Assembly (NCBI GenBank): GCA_007827375.1
Contig: VISH01000002.1
Location: 2,443,001 to 2,507,000 of the forward strand
Direction: 5' to 3'
Source of the DNA: Alteromonadaceae bacterium 2753L.S.0a.02
GTDB taxonomy: Bacteria; Pseudomonadota; Gammaproteobacteria; Pseudomonadales; Cellvibrionaceae
Length of the DNA stretch: 64,000 nt
Part shown: piece by piece, positions 41,851 to 51,383 of the stretch
Layout of the letters: each line of letters opens with the position of its first letter
Numbering within the stretch: the stretch's first letter is position 1
Position numbers and translations under genes: made by a program
Notes under the pieces: model-generated
The model's input: the letters and a program-made list of their open reading frames with translations, nothing else
The model's database searches: none
What the model was told of the DNA's origin: nothing

Positions 41851-42622
41851 ACCCATACTCCGGTAATTGCCAGGCCTTACGCCAGTGTAAAATTGGCGGT
41901 GCTTCACTGCTTTCAAGAACCTCTGGGTACACCAAATGATTAGCAGCTCCCGCAGGTTTCTCCCAAATCAGCGTGCTTAGCTCCGCCTCAAATACATCTC
42001 TGGGGATTTCTGCCGCGCCCAATGAGGCGAGATGATCGCTTTGGATCTGGCAGTCCACCAAGCCAAACTGCCATTGCTGCAGCTGCTGGCATAATGCAAC
42101 AAACGCCACTTTGGAAGCACCGCTTTGTAAACTGAACATGGATTCGCCGTAAAACACCCTCCCGAGGGAAACTCCATACAAACCGCCAACCAGCGTGTTA
42201 TCAGACCAGGCTTCCACGGAGTGGGCGATTTGCAGCTCGTGAAGCTCCAAGTAAGCTGCAATCATTTCTGGCGTGATCCACGAGCCATCCTGATCCCTCC
42301 GTGGGATGCTGCCGCAATGTTTTACGACTGCGGAGAAGGCGGTATCAACCTTAATCGTAAAAGGTTGCTTGCGCAGCAGTTTCCTCAAACTCTTACTTAA
42401 ATAGATATCATTTGGTGACATCACCATACGGGGGTCGGGTGTCCACCATAGCAGCGGCTGGCCTTCGCTGTACCAGGGAAATATACCTCGACTGTATGAG
42501 GCTACCAGCCGCTCTACCGAGAGATCGCCACCCACGGCAAGTAGACCATCAGGGTCGCGTAGGGCGAGCTCCGAAGGGGGGAACCATAGGTCTTGTTGAT
42601 CCAGCCAATGCAGTTGGCTCAT
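41828..42622 (-). CDS. aat: Leucyl/phenylalanyl-tRNA--protein transferase
   Basis: A 264-residue Aat. The conserved core is LAVGGDLSVERLVASYSRGIFPWYSEGQPLLWW-type (shown to about 54), then YGVSLGRVFYGESMFS and ALCQQLQQWQFGLVDCQ. It transfers Leu or Phe to N-terminal Lys or Arg. An AGGACCT site precedes the ATG. With bpt, clpS and clpA it completes the bacterial N-degron branch in one neighbourhood. Confidence 0.95.
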   Translation of the reverse strand: MSQLHWLDQQDLWFPPSELALRDPDGLLAVGGDLSVERLVASYSRGIFPWYSEGQPLLWWTPDPRMVMSPNDIYLSKSLRKLLRKQPFTIKVDTAFSAVVKHCGSIPRRDQDGSWITPEMIAAYLELHELQIAHSVEAWSDNTLVGGLYGVSLGRVFYGESMFSLQSGASKVAFVALCQQLQQWQFGLVDCQIQSDHLASLGAAEIPRDVFEAELSTLIWEKPAGAANHLVYPEVLESSEAPPILHWRKAWQLPEYGFDGTSDT

Positions 42623-42679
42623 AGGTCCTGGCCGTTGCGGAAATACTTGGAACTTATGCTACAACAGGCGCCCCAAAAT

Positions 42680-42711
42680 ACAAAACCCCGGTGCTTTGAC
42701 CGGGGTTTTGT
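42680..42711. terminator. Terminator between trxB and aat
   Basis: ACAAAACCCCGG pairs with CCGGGGTTTTGT across an 8-nt loop. It lies 20 bp after the trxB stop on the minus strand and separates trxB from aat. Confidence 0.9.
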
Positions 42712-42730
42712 ATTGAATTTGTATTAGCGA

Positions 42731-43678
42731 TTACAGGTTGTCGAGATACTTCTCGGCATCCAGCGCAGCCATGCAACCAGCGCCAGCAGATGTGACCGCC
42801 TGGCGGTAGGTGTGATCTGCCACATCTCCCGCGGCAAACACACCTGGTATGTTGGTTGAGGTCGCGTTGCCCTCAAGGCCACTTTTAATTTTTATGTAGC
42901 CGTTATGCATATCGAGCTGACCTTCGAATATGTCGGTATTGGGTTTGTGGCCAATGGCGATGAACACTCCTGCCACTTCGATTTCCTGGGCAGTGTCGTC
43001 TTTAGTGGATTTCAATCGTAGCCCGGTAACCCCGGTATCGTCGCCTAAAACTTCGTCGAGCGTGTGATTCCATACGATTTTAACGTTGCCTGACTCGGCC
43101 TTTTCCAGCAAGCGATCTTGCAGAATTTTTTCAGACCGCAGCGAGTCTCGACGATGTATCAGGGTGACTTCGCCAGCGATATTGGCGAGATACAGGGCTT
43201 CTTCCACGGCGGTGTTACCACCGCCGACAACAGCAACTTTTTGGTCGCGGTAGAAAAAACCGTCGCAGGTTGCGCAGGCGCTCACACCTTTACCCTGAAA
43301 GGCTTCCTCGGAGGGTAGGCCCAAATACTGTGCCGAGGCGCCTGTGGCAATAATTAATGCGTCGCATGTGTAAGTTTCGTTACCAACAAGCTTTTTTGGG
43401 GTGCTGTTTAGGTCGCATTCGTGGATGTGATCGAAAATGATTTCGGTATCGAAGCGTTCCGCGTGTTGCTGCATTTGAACCATGAGATCCGGGCCTTGAA
43501 GATCGTGCGCACCACCCGGCCAGTTTTCAACTTCGGTAGTTGTGGTGAGCTGACCACCCTGTTGCATTCCCGTAATCACAACTGGCTTTAGATTTGCCCG
43601 GGCAGCGTAGATTGCTGCGGTATAACCGGCAGGGCCGGAGCCGAGAATAATCAGAGGGTAATGCTTGGGATCACTCAT
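42731..43678 (-). CDS. trxB: Thioredoxin reductase
   Basis: A 315-residue low-molecular-weight thioredoxin reductase. The FAD motif is IILGSGPAGYTAAIYAAR, the redox centre is Cys-Ala-Thr-Cys in SACATCDGFFYR, and NADPH binds at VAVVGGGNTAVEEALYL. The C-terminal GVFAAGDVADHTYRQAVTSA is conserved. The ATG at 43678 is preceded by AAAGGAT; a longer start was rejected. Divergent from ftsK. Confidence 0.96.
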   Translation of the reverse strand: MSDPKHYPLIILGSGPAGYTAAIYAARANLKPVVITGMQQGGQLTTTTEVENWPGGAHDLQGPDLMVQMQQHAERFDTEIIFDHIHECDLNSTPKKLVGNETYTCDALIIATGASAQYLGLPSEEAFQGKGVSACATCDGFFYRDQKVAVVGGGNTAVEEALYLANIAGEVTLIHRRDSLRSEKILQDRLLEKAESGNVKIVWNHTLDEVLGDDTGVTGLRLKSTKDDTAQEIEVAGVFIAIGHKPNTDIFEGQLDMHNGYIKIKSGLEGNATSTNIPGVFAAGDVADHTYRQAVTSAGAGCMAALDAEKYLDNL

Positions 43679-43920
43679 GGTGTAAATATCCTTTGTTAAC
43701 AATCAGTTCAGGCGCGGATGTTAATCTATCACTCGAATGTGAGCCATTGGCTGTGTTGCTATGTTTGTTATAGCGAAAACTAATGCGAGTGAGCTGGAAA
43801 GGTATTGTCTCTGATTGGTGCACTCTCGCAGTGATACGAGACAAATTCAGGTACAATATCGGAAAAAATATACGCGTGATTATAACGTATTCCCCCAAAG
43901 TTCGCTGTACGAGAGGCCTC

Positions 43921-46256
43921 TTGAGTAAAACAGTAGCCGGAACTAACGACACTGCCGACAAATCATCCACTGTGGTAAGAATTTTACGTGAAGGCCTGTT
44001 AATCGGCCTTATTTTGGCCTGCGCGTTTATTGCCCTGGCACTGCTTACTTACAGCGTAAATGATCCGGCATGGTCTTCTTCAAGTAGTGGCCCAATCGAA
44101 AATGCGGGCGGCCCGGCAGGGGCCTGGTTGGCGGATGTGTTTTTCTCGCTGTTCGGGGTCTTGCCTATTTGTTTCCGCTGATGCTCGCCTATCAGGTAAT
44201 TTTGCAACTACGTGATAAACGCGGCTTGCCACCCGATTTCCTGATTTTCACCTTGCGGATTATTGGTTTTGTTCTGGTGATGGTTGCCTCAACAGGCATG
44301 GCTGTTATGCAGTACGGCACCGAGAGCAGCGGGTTGCCATTTTCTGCAGGAGGCTATCTTGGATTGACCACCGCCAATGCGGTGAACAGTACTTTCGGTT
44401 ACATGGGCGGCACCATGCTGTTGTTGGCAATGTTACTGTTCGGTTTGACAATCTTCATTGAAATCTCCTGGTTCGCCGTGATGGACGCTTTGGGTGCAGG
44501 GGTATTGAGCAGTCTTGCGTGGCTGAAAACCAGACTCGAAAAATGGCACACGCGTCGTCTGGAAAAGCGTCAGGCTAAGCAAGCCGTTGCTCAGCGACGG
44601 GAAGCCGCCAAAGTTCACATCGCCAAAGAAAAAGTAAAAATTCCGCCCAAAATTTCTGCGCCAATACAAAAACCCAAAGTGAGCGCGCGGGCTGAGCGGG
44701 AAAAACAACAGGCTCTTATGTTCGACGATACCCCGCCTGTTGGGGCCTTGCCGCCAGTGAGTATTTTGGAACCGGCCGATAAGAAAAGTGATAAAGGCTA
44801 CTCGGAGGAATCTCTGGAGGCCATGTCACGGCTGCTGGAACTCAAGCTGAAAGACTTCGGCGTGGTTGCCGATGTCGTCGCTGTGCTGCCAGGGCCAGTA
44901 GTTACGCGTTTTGAAATCCAACCGGCACCCGGTGTTAAAGTCAGTAAAATAACCAATCTCGCAAAAGATTTAGCGCGTTCGCTTGCGGTAAGCAGTGTTC
45001 GGGTTGTGGAGGTGATTCAGGGCAAATCGGTAGTTGGAGTCGAAATCCCCAACGAACATCGTGAGATGGTGCGAATCAGCGAGGTGATCGCATCTGAGGC
45101 CTTTGAAAAATCCAAATCTGCATTAACCCTTGCGTTGGGGCACGATATTTCCGGTGAAGCCATTGTGGCCGATCTTGCGCGCATGCCCCACCTTCTGGTT
45201 GCTGGTACCACCGGCTCGGGAAAGTCGGTGGGAGTTAATTCTATGTTAGTGAGCATGCTCTATAAATCATCGCCGGAAGACGTGCGCTTTATCCTGGTGG
45301 ACCCGAAAATGCTCGAACTTTCGGTTTACGATGGAATTCCGCATTTGTTGACCCCGGTAATCACAGATATGAAAGATGCTGCCACTGGATTGCGTTGGTG
45401 TGTTGGCGAAATGGAGCGTCGCTACAAGCTTATGGCATCTCTCGGGGTTCGTAATATATCGGGCTACAACAAAAAAGTGCGCGACGCAGAGAAGGCGGGA
45501 GCCCCAATTCCCGATCCCCTCTGGACACCGGAAGATGATGGCGTAATTGAGATGGAAAATGCCTCCGCGCCGGATCTCACCACCATGCCCTTTATCGTTG
45601 TGGTGATTGACGAGTTCGCCGACATGATGATGATCGTCGGTAAAAAGGTCGAACAGCTTATTGCGCGAATAGCACAGAAAGCGCGGGCTGCCGGGATTCA
45701 CATGATTCTCGCCACGCAGCGCCCTTCGGTGGATGTCATTACCGGTTTGATCAAAGCCAACGTGCCGACGCGCATGGCCTTCCAGGTATCGTCAAAAATT
45801 GATTCCCGAACGATTCTGGATCAGGGCGGTGCTGAGCAACTTCTGGGCCATGGCGATATGCTGTTTTTACCGCCAGGCACGGCGCATACCGTGCGGGTTC
45901 ACGGCGCTTTTATCGACGATCACGAAGTGCACAAAGTGGTTGCCGATTGGAAAAAGCGCGGTGAACCCGATTACCTCGAAGATATACTCAGCGAGCAGGT
46001 AGCGAGTATTCCCGTGCCTGGTTTCAGTAACGAGGGTGAAGAGGGCGATAAAGCCGAGTCCGACCCACTTTACGATGAGGCGGTGGCATTTGTTACCGAG
46101 AGTCGTAAAGCCAGTATTTCAGCTGTGCAACGCAAACTCCGCATCGGCTATAACCGCGCTGCACGTCTCATTGAGGACATGGAAATGGCTGGCGTGGTGA
46201 GTGAAATGAGCAGTAATGGCAGTCGTGAAGTTCTTGCACCGCCACCACCCAGATAG
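43921..46256 (+). CDS. ftsK: DNA translocase FtsK, with an apparent frameshift near 44,160
   Basis: FtsK coordinates division and chromosome segregation at the septum. The likely TTG start (43921) follows GAGAGG. The first frame gives helix 1 (LIGLILACAFIALALLTYSV) and reaches FSLFGV, then would stop at 44179. The expected continuation L-A-Y-L-F-P-L-M-L-A-Y-Q lies in the next frame from 44160, so one base appears missing at about 44158-44160. Downstream are three more helices, a linker of about 150 residues, Walker A AGTTGSGKSVGVNSM, Walker B FIVVVIDEFADMMM and the gamma domain binding KOPS (RKLRIGYNRAARLIEDME). The repaired length of about 778 residues is like P. aeruginosa FtsK. A true null is unlikely because the N-terminal domain is normally essential. 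Confidence 0.9.
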
Positions 46257-46266
46257 AGGATTCTTT

Positions 46267-46896
46267 GTGACCCCATTGAAATACATTACGATTTACGCGC
46301 TCTGTGTTATTTCATTCAGCGCCCATGCTGCGACCCCCTCTGAGGAACTGAGCGCGAAGCTGCAGGCAATCAATACCTTCACCGCAACGTTCGAACAGCG
46401 CATATTTGATAAAACCAATGCCCCCCTGCAGCAGACCGAAGGCAAGGTTATTGTCAAAAACCCGGGGAAATTTTACTGGAGTGTGAAACCGCCCTTTGAG
46501 CAACTGGTGGTTACCAACGGTTCCAAGCTGTGGGTTTATGACCCGGATATGGAGCAGGTCACGGTGTATCAAAAGGATCAATTGGATGCCACACCCGCTC
46601 AGATTCTCAGCGGGGATTTCACCCGTATCAGCACAGATTACACGGTTTCAAAACAAGCGCTAAAAAAGGGCGAACAGAGCTATGTGATGGCGCCGTTGAA
46701 GGCAACGCCCAATGGTTTTGAAAGTCTCAAATTCGTGTTCAACAGCAAAAATATACTTTCGGCCATGGTGCTCACCGATAAGTTAGAGCAGCGTACCGAA
46801 GTGAAATTCAGCAAACAAACGGCCAATAAACCGGTTAAAGACCAACAGTTTGATTTTGTGCCTCCAGATGGCGTTGACGTTATTGCCAGCGAATAA
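46267..46896 (+). CDS. lolA: Outer-membrane lipoprotein carrier protein LolA
   Basis: A 209-residue periplasmic chaperone that carries lipoproteins from LolCDE to LolB. The GTG start at 46267 follows AGAGGA and begins a signal peptide (YITIYALCVISFSAHA). The conserved FTATFEQRIFD and PGKFYWSVKPPFEQLVVTNG segments are visible. It follows ftsK by 10 bp and precedes rarA by 2 bp. Confidence 0.95.
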   Translation: MTPLKYITIYALCVISFSAHAATPSEELSAKLQAINTFTATFEQRIFDKTNAPLQQTEGKVIVKNPGKFYWSVKPPFEQLVVTNGSKLWVYDPDMEQVTVYQKDQLDATPAQILSGDFTRISTDYTVSKQALKKGEQSYVMAPLKATPNGFESLKFVFNSKNILSAMVLTDKLEQRTEVKFSKQTANKPVKDQQFDFVPPDGVDVIASE

Positions 46897-46898
46897 TT

Positions 46899-48230
46899 AT
46901 GTCGCGTGATTTATTTGAATCCTCCACGCAAGAGTGCTATCAACCGCTCGCGGCGCGCCTTCGACCCTTGAAACTCGCTGATTATCTCGGTCAGGAGCAC
47001 ATTCTCGGTGCAGGCAAGCCGCTGCGTAGCGCTATCGAACATGGCCAGGTTCATTCAATGATTCTCTGGGGGCCGCCAGGCATCGGTAAAACCTCCCTGG
47101 CGAGGTTACTGGCCACTGAAGCCAATGCGCATTTTCTGGCAATATCGGCAGTGTTAGCGGGCGTAAAGGATATTCGTGATGCGGTGACTGAAGCCAAACA
47201 ACAGCAGTTGGCGCATCAACGCAAAACCATCTTGTTTGTCGACGAGGTACATCGCTTTAACAAAGCCCAGCAGGATGCATTCTTACCCTACGTAGAAGAC
47301 GGTACGGTCATCTTCGTTGGCGCCACAACAGAAAACCCCTCATTTGAGGTTAATAACGCGCTATTGTCGCGTTGCCGGGTCTATGTATTGCAGCGTTTCA
47401 CGAACATGCAGTTACAGGAATTAATCCAGCGCGCATTGCACAGCGAGCAGGGCTTGAAATCTTTAGAACTCAAGATTGCCGATAATGAACGAGTAATGTT
47501 GGTTAAAGCCGCCGATGGCGATGCACGACGGTTGTTAAATCTATTGGAAATCGCCAGCGATCTGGTAGGCAACAATGGCGCGATCACAGAAGAGATTCTG
47601 GAGCAGGTATTAACCGGTGATCTGCGTCGTTTTGACAAGGGTGGTGACCTCTTTTACGAACAGATTTCCGCGCTCCATAAATCGGTGCGCGGCAGCGATC
47701 CAGATGCCTCGCTCTATTGGTTTGTGCGCATGCTCGACGGCGGTTGCGACCCGCTGTATATTGCGCGCCGAGTAGTGCGCATGGCAACAGAAGATATCGG
47801 CAATGCCGATCCACGGGGCCTTACCCTGGCGCTGAACGCCTGGGATGTCCAGGAGCGGCTCGGCAGCCCAGAAGGGGAGCTTGCGCTGGCTCAAGCAATT
47901 ACTTATCTGGCGGCAGCACCTAAAAGCAACGCTGTGTATAATGCGTTCAAGCAGGTGAGCGCTGATGTGAAACAACTGCCCAGTTACGATGTACCTGTGC
48001 ACCTCCGCAACGCGCCGACTCAGCTCATGAAAAACATGAACTATGGCGCTGATTATCGCTACGCCCATGATGAACCAGACGCATTTGCTGCCGGGGTCAA
48101 TTATTTTCCTGATGAAATGCAGTCTGTTGTTTACTACCAGCCTGTAGAACGCGGTCTGGAAATTAAAATCGCCGAGAAGCTTCGCCATTTAAGAAAACTC
48201 AATCTTCAACAACTCAATCAACACAAGTAG
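46899..48230 (+). CDS. rarA: Replication-associated recombination protein A (AAA+ ATPase)
   Basis: A 443-residue RarA/MgsA. The clamp-loader-like ATPase has Walker A WGPPGIGKTSLAR and Walker B ILFVDEVHRFNKAQQDAF, with sensor 1 VGATTENPSFEVN. The C-terminal tetramerisation domain includes EDIGNADPRGLTLALNAWD. It acts at stalled forks and on single-stranded DNA ends. The ftsK-lolA-rarA-serS order is shared with Pseudomonas. Confidence 0.96.
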   Translation: MSRDLFESSTQECYQPLAARLRPLKLADYLGQEHILGAGKPLRSAIEHGQVHSMILWGPPGIGKTSLARLLATEANAHFLAISAVLAGVKDIRDAVTEAKQQQLAHQRKTILFVDEVHRFNKAQQDAFLPYVEDGTVIFVGATTENPSFEVNNALLSRCRVYVLQRFTNMQLQELIQRALHSEQGLKSLELKIADNERVMLVKAADGDARRLLNLLEIASDLVGNNGAITEEILEQVLTGDLRRFDKGGDLFYEQISALHKSVRGSDPDASLYWFVRMLDGGCDPLYIARRVVRMATEDIGNADPRGLTLALNAWDVQERLGSPEGELALAQAITYLAAAPKSNAVYNAFKQVSADVKQLPSYDVPVHLRNAPTQLMKNMNYGADYRYAHDEPDAFAAGVNYFPDEMQSVVYYQPVERGLEIKIAEKLRHLRKLNLQQLNQHK

Positions 48231-48236
48231 AACATT

Positions 48237-48608
48237 ATGCTTTGGTTTGCCGTTGCAGCAGGCGGGGCGGTGGGAGCGATGGCGCGTTATGGTGTATCGG
48301 TCGTACTCGCTACGCAACACATAAAATTTCCTATAGCAACACTCACAGTTAACGTTTTGGGCTCGTTTCTGATGGGTGTGTGTTACGTAATCATTGTGGA
48401 AAAGGGCTTGATAGCTCAAGAGTGGCGCCATGTTGTGATGATTGGTTTTATGGGCGCTTTCACCACTTTCTCGACGTTTTCACTGGAAAGCCTGCACTTG
48501 CTGCAATCGGGCCATTTTCTTACTGCTGCCAGTTACATGATCATCAGCCTGCTGGCCTGTGTGCTGGCCGTGTTTTTAGGCATAACAATAACCGATAACT
48601 TACTGTAA
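48237..48608 (+). CDS. crcB: Fluoride channel CrcB/Fluc
   Basis: A 123-residue four-helix membrane protein. The signature GFMGAFTTFSTFSLES and the N-terminal GGAVGAMARYGVS identify Fluc-type fluoride exporters, which work as antiparallel dimers. It lies 6 nt after rarA and 12 nt before serS, so it is an operon member rather than a riboswitch-controlled unit. Confidence 0.94.
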   Translation: MLWFAVAAGGAVGAMARYGVSVVLATQHIKFPIATLTVNVLGSFLMGVCYVIIVEKGLIAQEWRHVVMIGFMGAFTTFSTFSLESLHLLQSGHFLTAASYMIISLLACVLAVFLGITITDNLL

Positions 48609-48620
48609 TCCGGAACCATC

Positions 48621-49901
48621 ATGTTAGATCCCAAACTTATTCGCTCACAGTTACACGAAGTCGCAACAGGATTAAAAAAACGCGGCTACACCTTGGACGT
48701 AAAACGTATCCAAGAGCTTGAAGAACAGCGTAAGGTCGTGCAGGTAGAATGCGAAAACCTTCAACAAGAACGTAATACCCGCTCCAAAGGCATAGGTAAA
48801 GCCAAAGCTGCCGGTGAAGACATTGCGCCACTACTGAAAGAAGTGGAAAACCTGAAAGCTGCGCTGACTGAGTCGGAACAAAAACTTTCCATCGTGCAGA
48901 ACGAGCTTGATGACATCATCGCAGGTATTCCGAATCTTGTGGCCGAAGAAGTGCCCGAAGGTAGCAACGAAGAAGATAACGTTGAAGTCAGTAAATGGGG
49001 TGAGCCCCGTGAATTCGATTTTGAGATTAAAGATCACGTCGATGTCGGCGCGGCGTTAGGCGGGCTCGATTTTGAGACAGCGGGAAAATTGACAGGGTCG
49101 CGATTTGCGGTTATGACGGGAGATGTCGCCCGCCTGCATCGCGCTCTGATTCAATTCATGCTCAACATACATACAGCTGAGCACGGCTACAACGAAATCT
49201 ATGTGCCCTACATCGTCAACAAAGATTCACTGTTTGGTACGGGCCAACTTCCCAAGTTCGAGGAAGACCTGTTCAAGTTAACGGATGATCGCGAATTTTA
49301 TTTGATTCCCACAGCAGAAGTGCCGGTCACCAATGTGATGCGGGGTGAGATTATTGACGAGAAGAATCTGCCCGTAAAATTTGCCTGTCATACACCCTGT
49401 TTCCGTTCTGAAGCAGGCAGCTACGGCCGCGATACTCGTGGAATGATTCGCCAACATCAGTTTGAGAAAGTGGAGTTGGTGCAATTTGTGAAACCTGAAG
49501 ATTCTACCCAAGCCTTGGAAGAGTTAACTGGCCACGCAGAAGCTGTCCTGCAAAAATTAGGGCTTCCGTATCGCAAGGTTATTTTATGTGGTGGCGACAT
49601 CGGTTTTTCTTCCACAAAAACCTACGACTTGGAAGTGTGGTTGCCTTCACAAGATACCTACCGGGAAATTTCTTCATGCAGTTGTTTTGGAGATTTCCAG
49701 GCACGTCGTATGAAAGCCCGGTATCGCAATGCCGAAACTGGAAAGCCTGAGCTATTACATACGCTCAATGGCTCGGGCTTGGCCATTGGTCGTACTCTGG
49801 TTGCTATACTTGAAAATTATCAGCAGAGAGATGGTTCGCTAGAAATTCCCGAAGTTTTGCGGCCGTTTATGAATAATCAAACCCATATTTCCGCGAGTTA
49901 A
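48621..49901 (+). CDS. serS: Seryl-tRNA synthetase
   Basis: A 426-residue class II synthetase. The N-terminal coiled-coil arm binds the long variable arm of tRNA-Ser (about residues 27-105, repeated Glu/Lys/Leu). Catalytic motif 2 is CFRSEAGSYGRDTRGMIRQH and motif 3 is LNGSGLAIGRTLVAILENYQ. It charges tRNA-Ser and tRNA-Sec. Confidence 0.97.
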   Translation: MLDPKLIRSQLHEVATGLKKRGYTLDVKRIQELEEQRKVVQVECENLQQERNTRSKGIGKAKAAGEDIAPLLKEVENLKAALTESEQKLSIVQNELDDIIAGIPNLVAEEVPEGSNEEDNVEVSKWGEPREFDFEIKDHVDVGAALGGLDFETAGKLTGSRFAVMTGDVARLHRALIQFMLNIHTAEHGYNEIYVPYIVNKDSLFGTGQLPKFEEDLFKLTDDREFYLIPTAEVPVTNVMRGEIIDEKNLPVKFACHTPCFRSEAGSYGRDTRGMIRQHQFEKVELVQFVKPEDSTQALEELTGHAEAVLQKLGLPYRKVILCGGDIGFSSTKTYDLEVWLPSQDTYREISSCSCFGDFQARRMKARYRNAETGKPELLHTLNGSGLAIGRTLVAILENYQQRDGSLEIPEVLRPFMNNQTHISAS

Positions 49902-49909
49902 AATTTAAG

Positions 49910-49941
49910 GCGTCGGACGTCCGACGTCTAACGTCGGACGC
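49910..49941. repeat. GTCGGACGTCCGAC-type palindromic element before cysG
   Basis: A 32-bp element built from three copies of CGTCGGACG in alternating orientation. It contains the perfect 14-bp palindrome GTCGGACGTCCGAC (49912-49925) and an alternative perfect 10-bp stem, CGTCCGACGT (49918-49927) with ACGTCGGACG (49931-49940), around a CTA loop. It ends 4 nt before the cysG start and occupies the ribosome-binding region. Confidence 0.85.
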
Positions 49942-49945
49942 TACT

Positions 49946-51325
49946 ATGGATTATCTGCCTCTTTTTTTCGATATCGCTAACAAGCCGTGTTTAATCGTCG
50001 GTGGTGGTGCAATTGCAACTCGCAAAGCGCGCTTATTGGCCAAAGCCGGCGCCTGTATTACAGTGGTAGCTCCACACATAGATGTCGAGCTGCAACAACT
50101 GGCCACCAATTCTGGTGGCGTTTGTCATTTAGAAGACTATTCAGATAAACACCTGGAGGAACCCTTCCTCGTAATTTCAGCGACTGATATTGCTGCGGTC
50201 AACGAGCAGGTGTCTCGTGACTGCCACTCGCGGCGCTTGCCCGTAAATGTGGTGGATAGCCCGGCTTTATGCAGTGTGATTACGCCAGCGATTGTTGATC
50301 GCAACCCGCTGATTATTGCCGCGAGCAGTGGTGGCGAATCACCGGTATTGGCACGGCGGGTGCGTAGCCAACTGGAGTCCAGCTTTCCTGCCAGCTACGG
50401 AAACTTGGCGAAATTTGCCAGTCGATTTCGCGATAAAGTTAAAGCAGCTTTTAGCGATGTTGACCTGCGTCGCCGTTTTTGGGAAAACGTATTGGCTGGT
50501 GAAATCGCCGAACAGGTTTTGGCTGGCAATGAGCAAGCAGCAGAACAGGCGCTGAATGAACGTTTGCAAAACCAAGAATGCGAATCACATGGAGAAGTCT
50601 ACCTGGTTGGTGCCGGGCCGGGCGACCCGGATTTGCTAACGTTTAAAGCCCTGCGTTTGATGCAGCGTGCAGAAGTTGTGTTGTACGATCGTCTGGTTTC
50701 TGAACCGATTTTGGAGATGGTGCGACGTGATGCCGACCGGATTTATGTGGGCAAGAAACGCAGCAACCACAGCATGCCGCAGGAAGAAATCAATGCGCTA
50801 CTGTTACGTCTGGCCCAAGAGGGTAAACGCGTATTGCGCCTCAAAGGCGGAGATCCGTTCATTTTTGGGCGTGGCGGTGAAGAAATTGATTTGTTGGCAG
50901 CTCAGCAAATTCCCTTTCAAGTGGTTCCAGGCATTACCGCAGCCAACGGTTGTGCTGCGTATGCCGGCATTCCTCTCACGCATCGCGACTATTCCAGTTC
51001 TGTGCGATTTATCACCGGTCATGTGAAAGACGGCAACATCAATTTCAATTGGAGGGAATTTGTCGATGCCAGACAAACCCTGGTATTTTATATGGGTTTG
51101 ATGGGCTTGCCGCAAATTTTCGAAAAACTTCTGGAGTTTGGTAAACCTGCAGACACTCCGGTCGCTCTGGTGGAGCGGGGTACTTTGCCTGGTCAGGTGG
51201 TGCATTTGGGTGATTTACGAACAATGCCAAATTTGGTAAAAGATACCGAAATACACGCGCCTACGTTGTTGATTATTGGTGATGTTGTAAAGCTGCATCA
51301 CAATTTGGCCTGGTACAAGCGCTAA
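49946..51325 (+). CDS. cysG: Siroheme synthase (methyltransferase, dehydrogenase and ferrochelatase)
   Basis: A 459-residue fused CysG. The N-terminal half (about 1-150, LIVGGGAIATRKARLLAKAG) is the precorrin-2 dehydrogenase/ferrochelatase. The C-terminal half is uroporphyrinogen III C-methyltransferase with YLVGAGPGDPDLLTFKALRL and LKGGDPFIFGRGGEE. It makes siroheme for sulfite and nitrite reductases. No Shine-Dalgarno is visible because the palindromic element directly abuts the start. Confidence 0.96.
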   Translation: MDYLPLFFDIANKPCLIVGGGAIATRKARLLAKAGACITVVAPHIDVELQQLATNSGGVCHLEDYSDKHLEEPFLVISATDIAAVNEQVSRDCHSRRLPVNVVDSPALCSVITPAIVDRNPLIIAASSGGESPVLARRVRSQLESSFPASYGNLAKFASRFRDKVKAAFSDVDLRRRFWENVLAGEIAEQVLAGNEQAAEQALNERLQNQECESHGEVYLVGAGPGDPDLLTFKALRLMQRAEVVLYDRLVSEPILEMVRRDADRIYVGKKRSNHSMPQEEINALLLRLAQEGKRVLRLKGGDPFIFGRGGEEIDLLAAQQIPFQVVPGITAANGCAAYAGIPLTHRDYSSSVRFITGHVKDGNINFNWREFVDARQTLVFYMGLMGLPQIFEKLLEFGKPADTPVALVERGTLPGQVVHLGDLRTMPNLVKDTEIHAPTLLIIGDVVKLHHNLAWYKR

Positions 51326-51383
51326 AGACCTTGCCAAATGAGCCGATAGCATAAATGGTTCTAAAGCTTTGCAAGGGTAAGAC

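Noticed and set aside
44150..44182. Programmed ribosomal frameshift in ftsK
   Set aside because: No slippery heptamer or downstream stimulatory hairpin was seen; a sequencing error or real deletion is simpler.
48231..48236. Fluoride riboswitch before crcB
   Set aside because: Only 6 nt separate rarA and crcB; there is no room for the structure.
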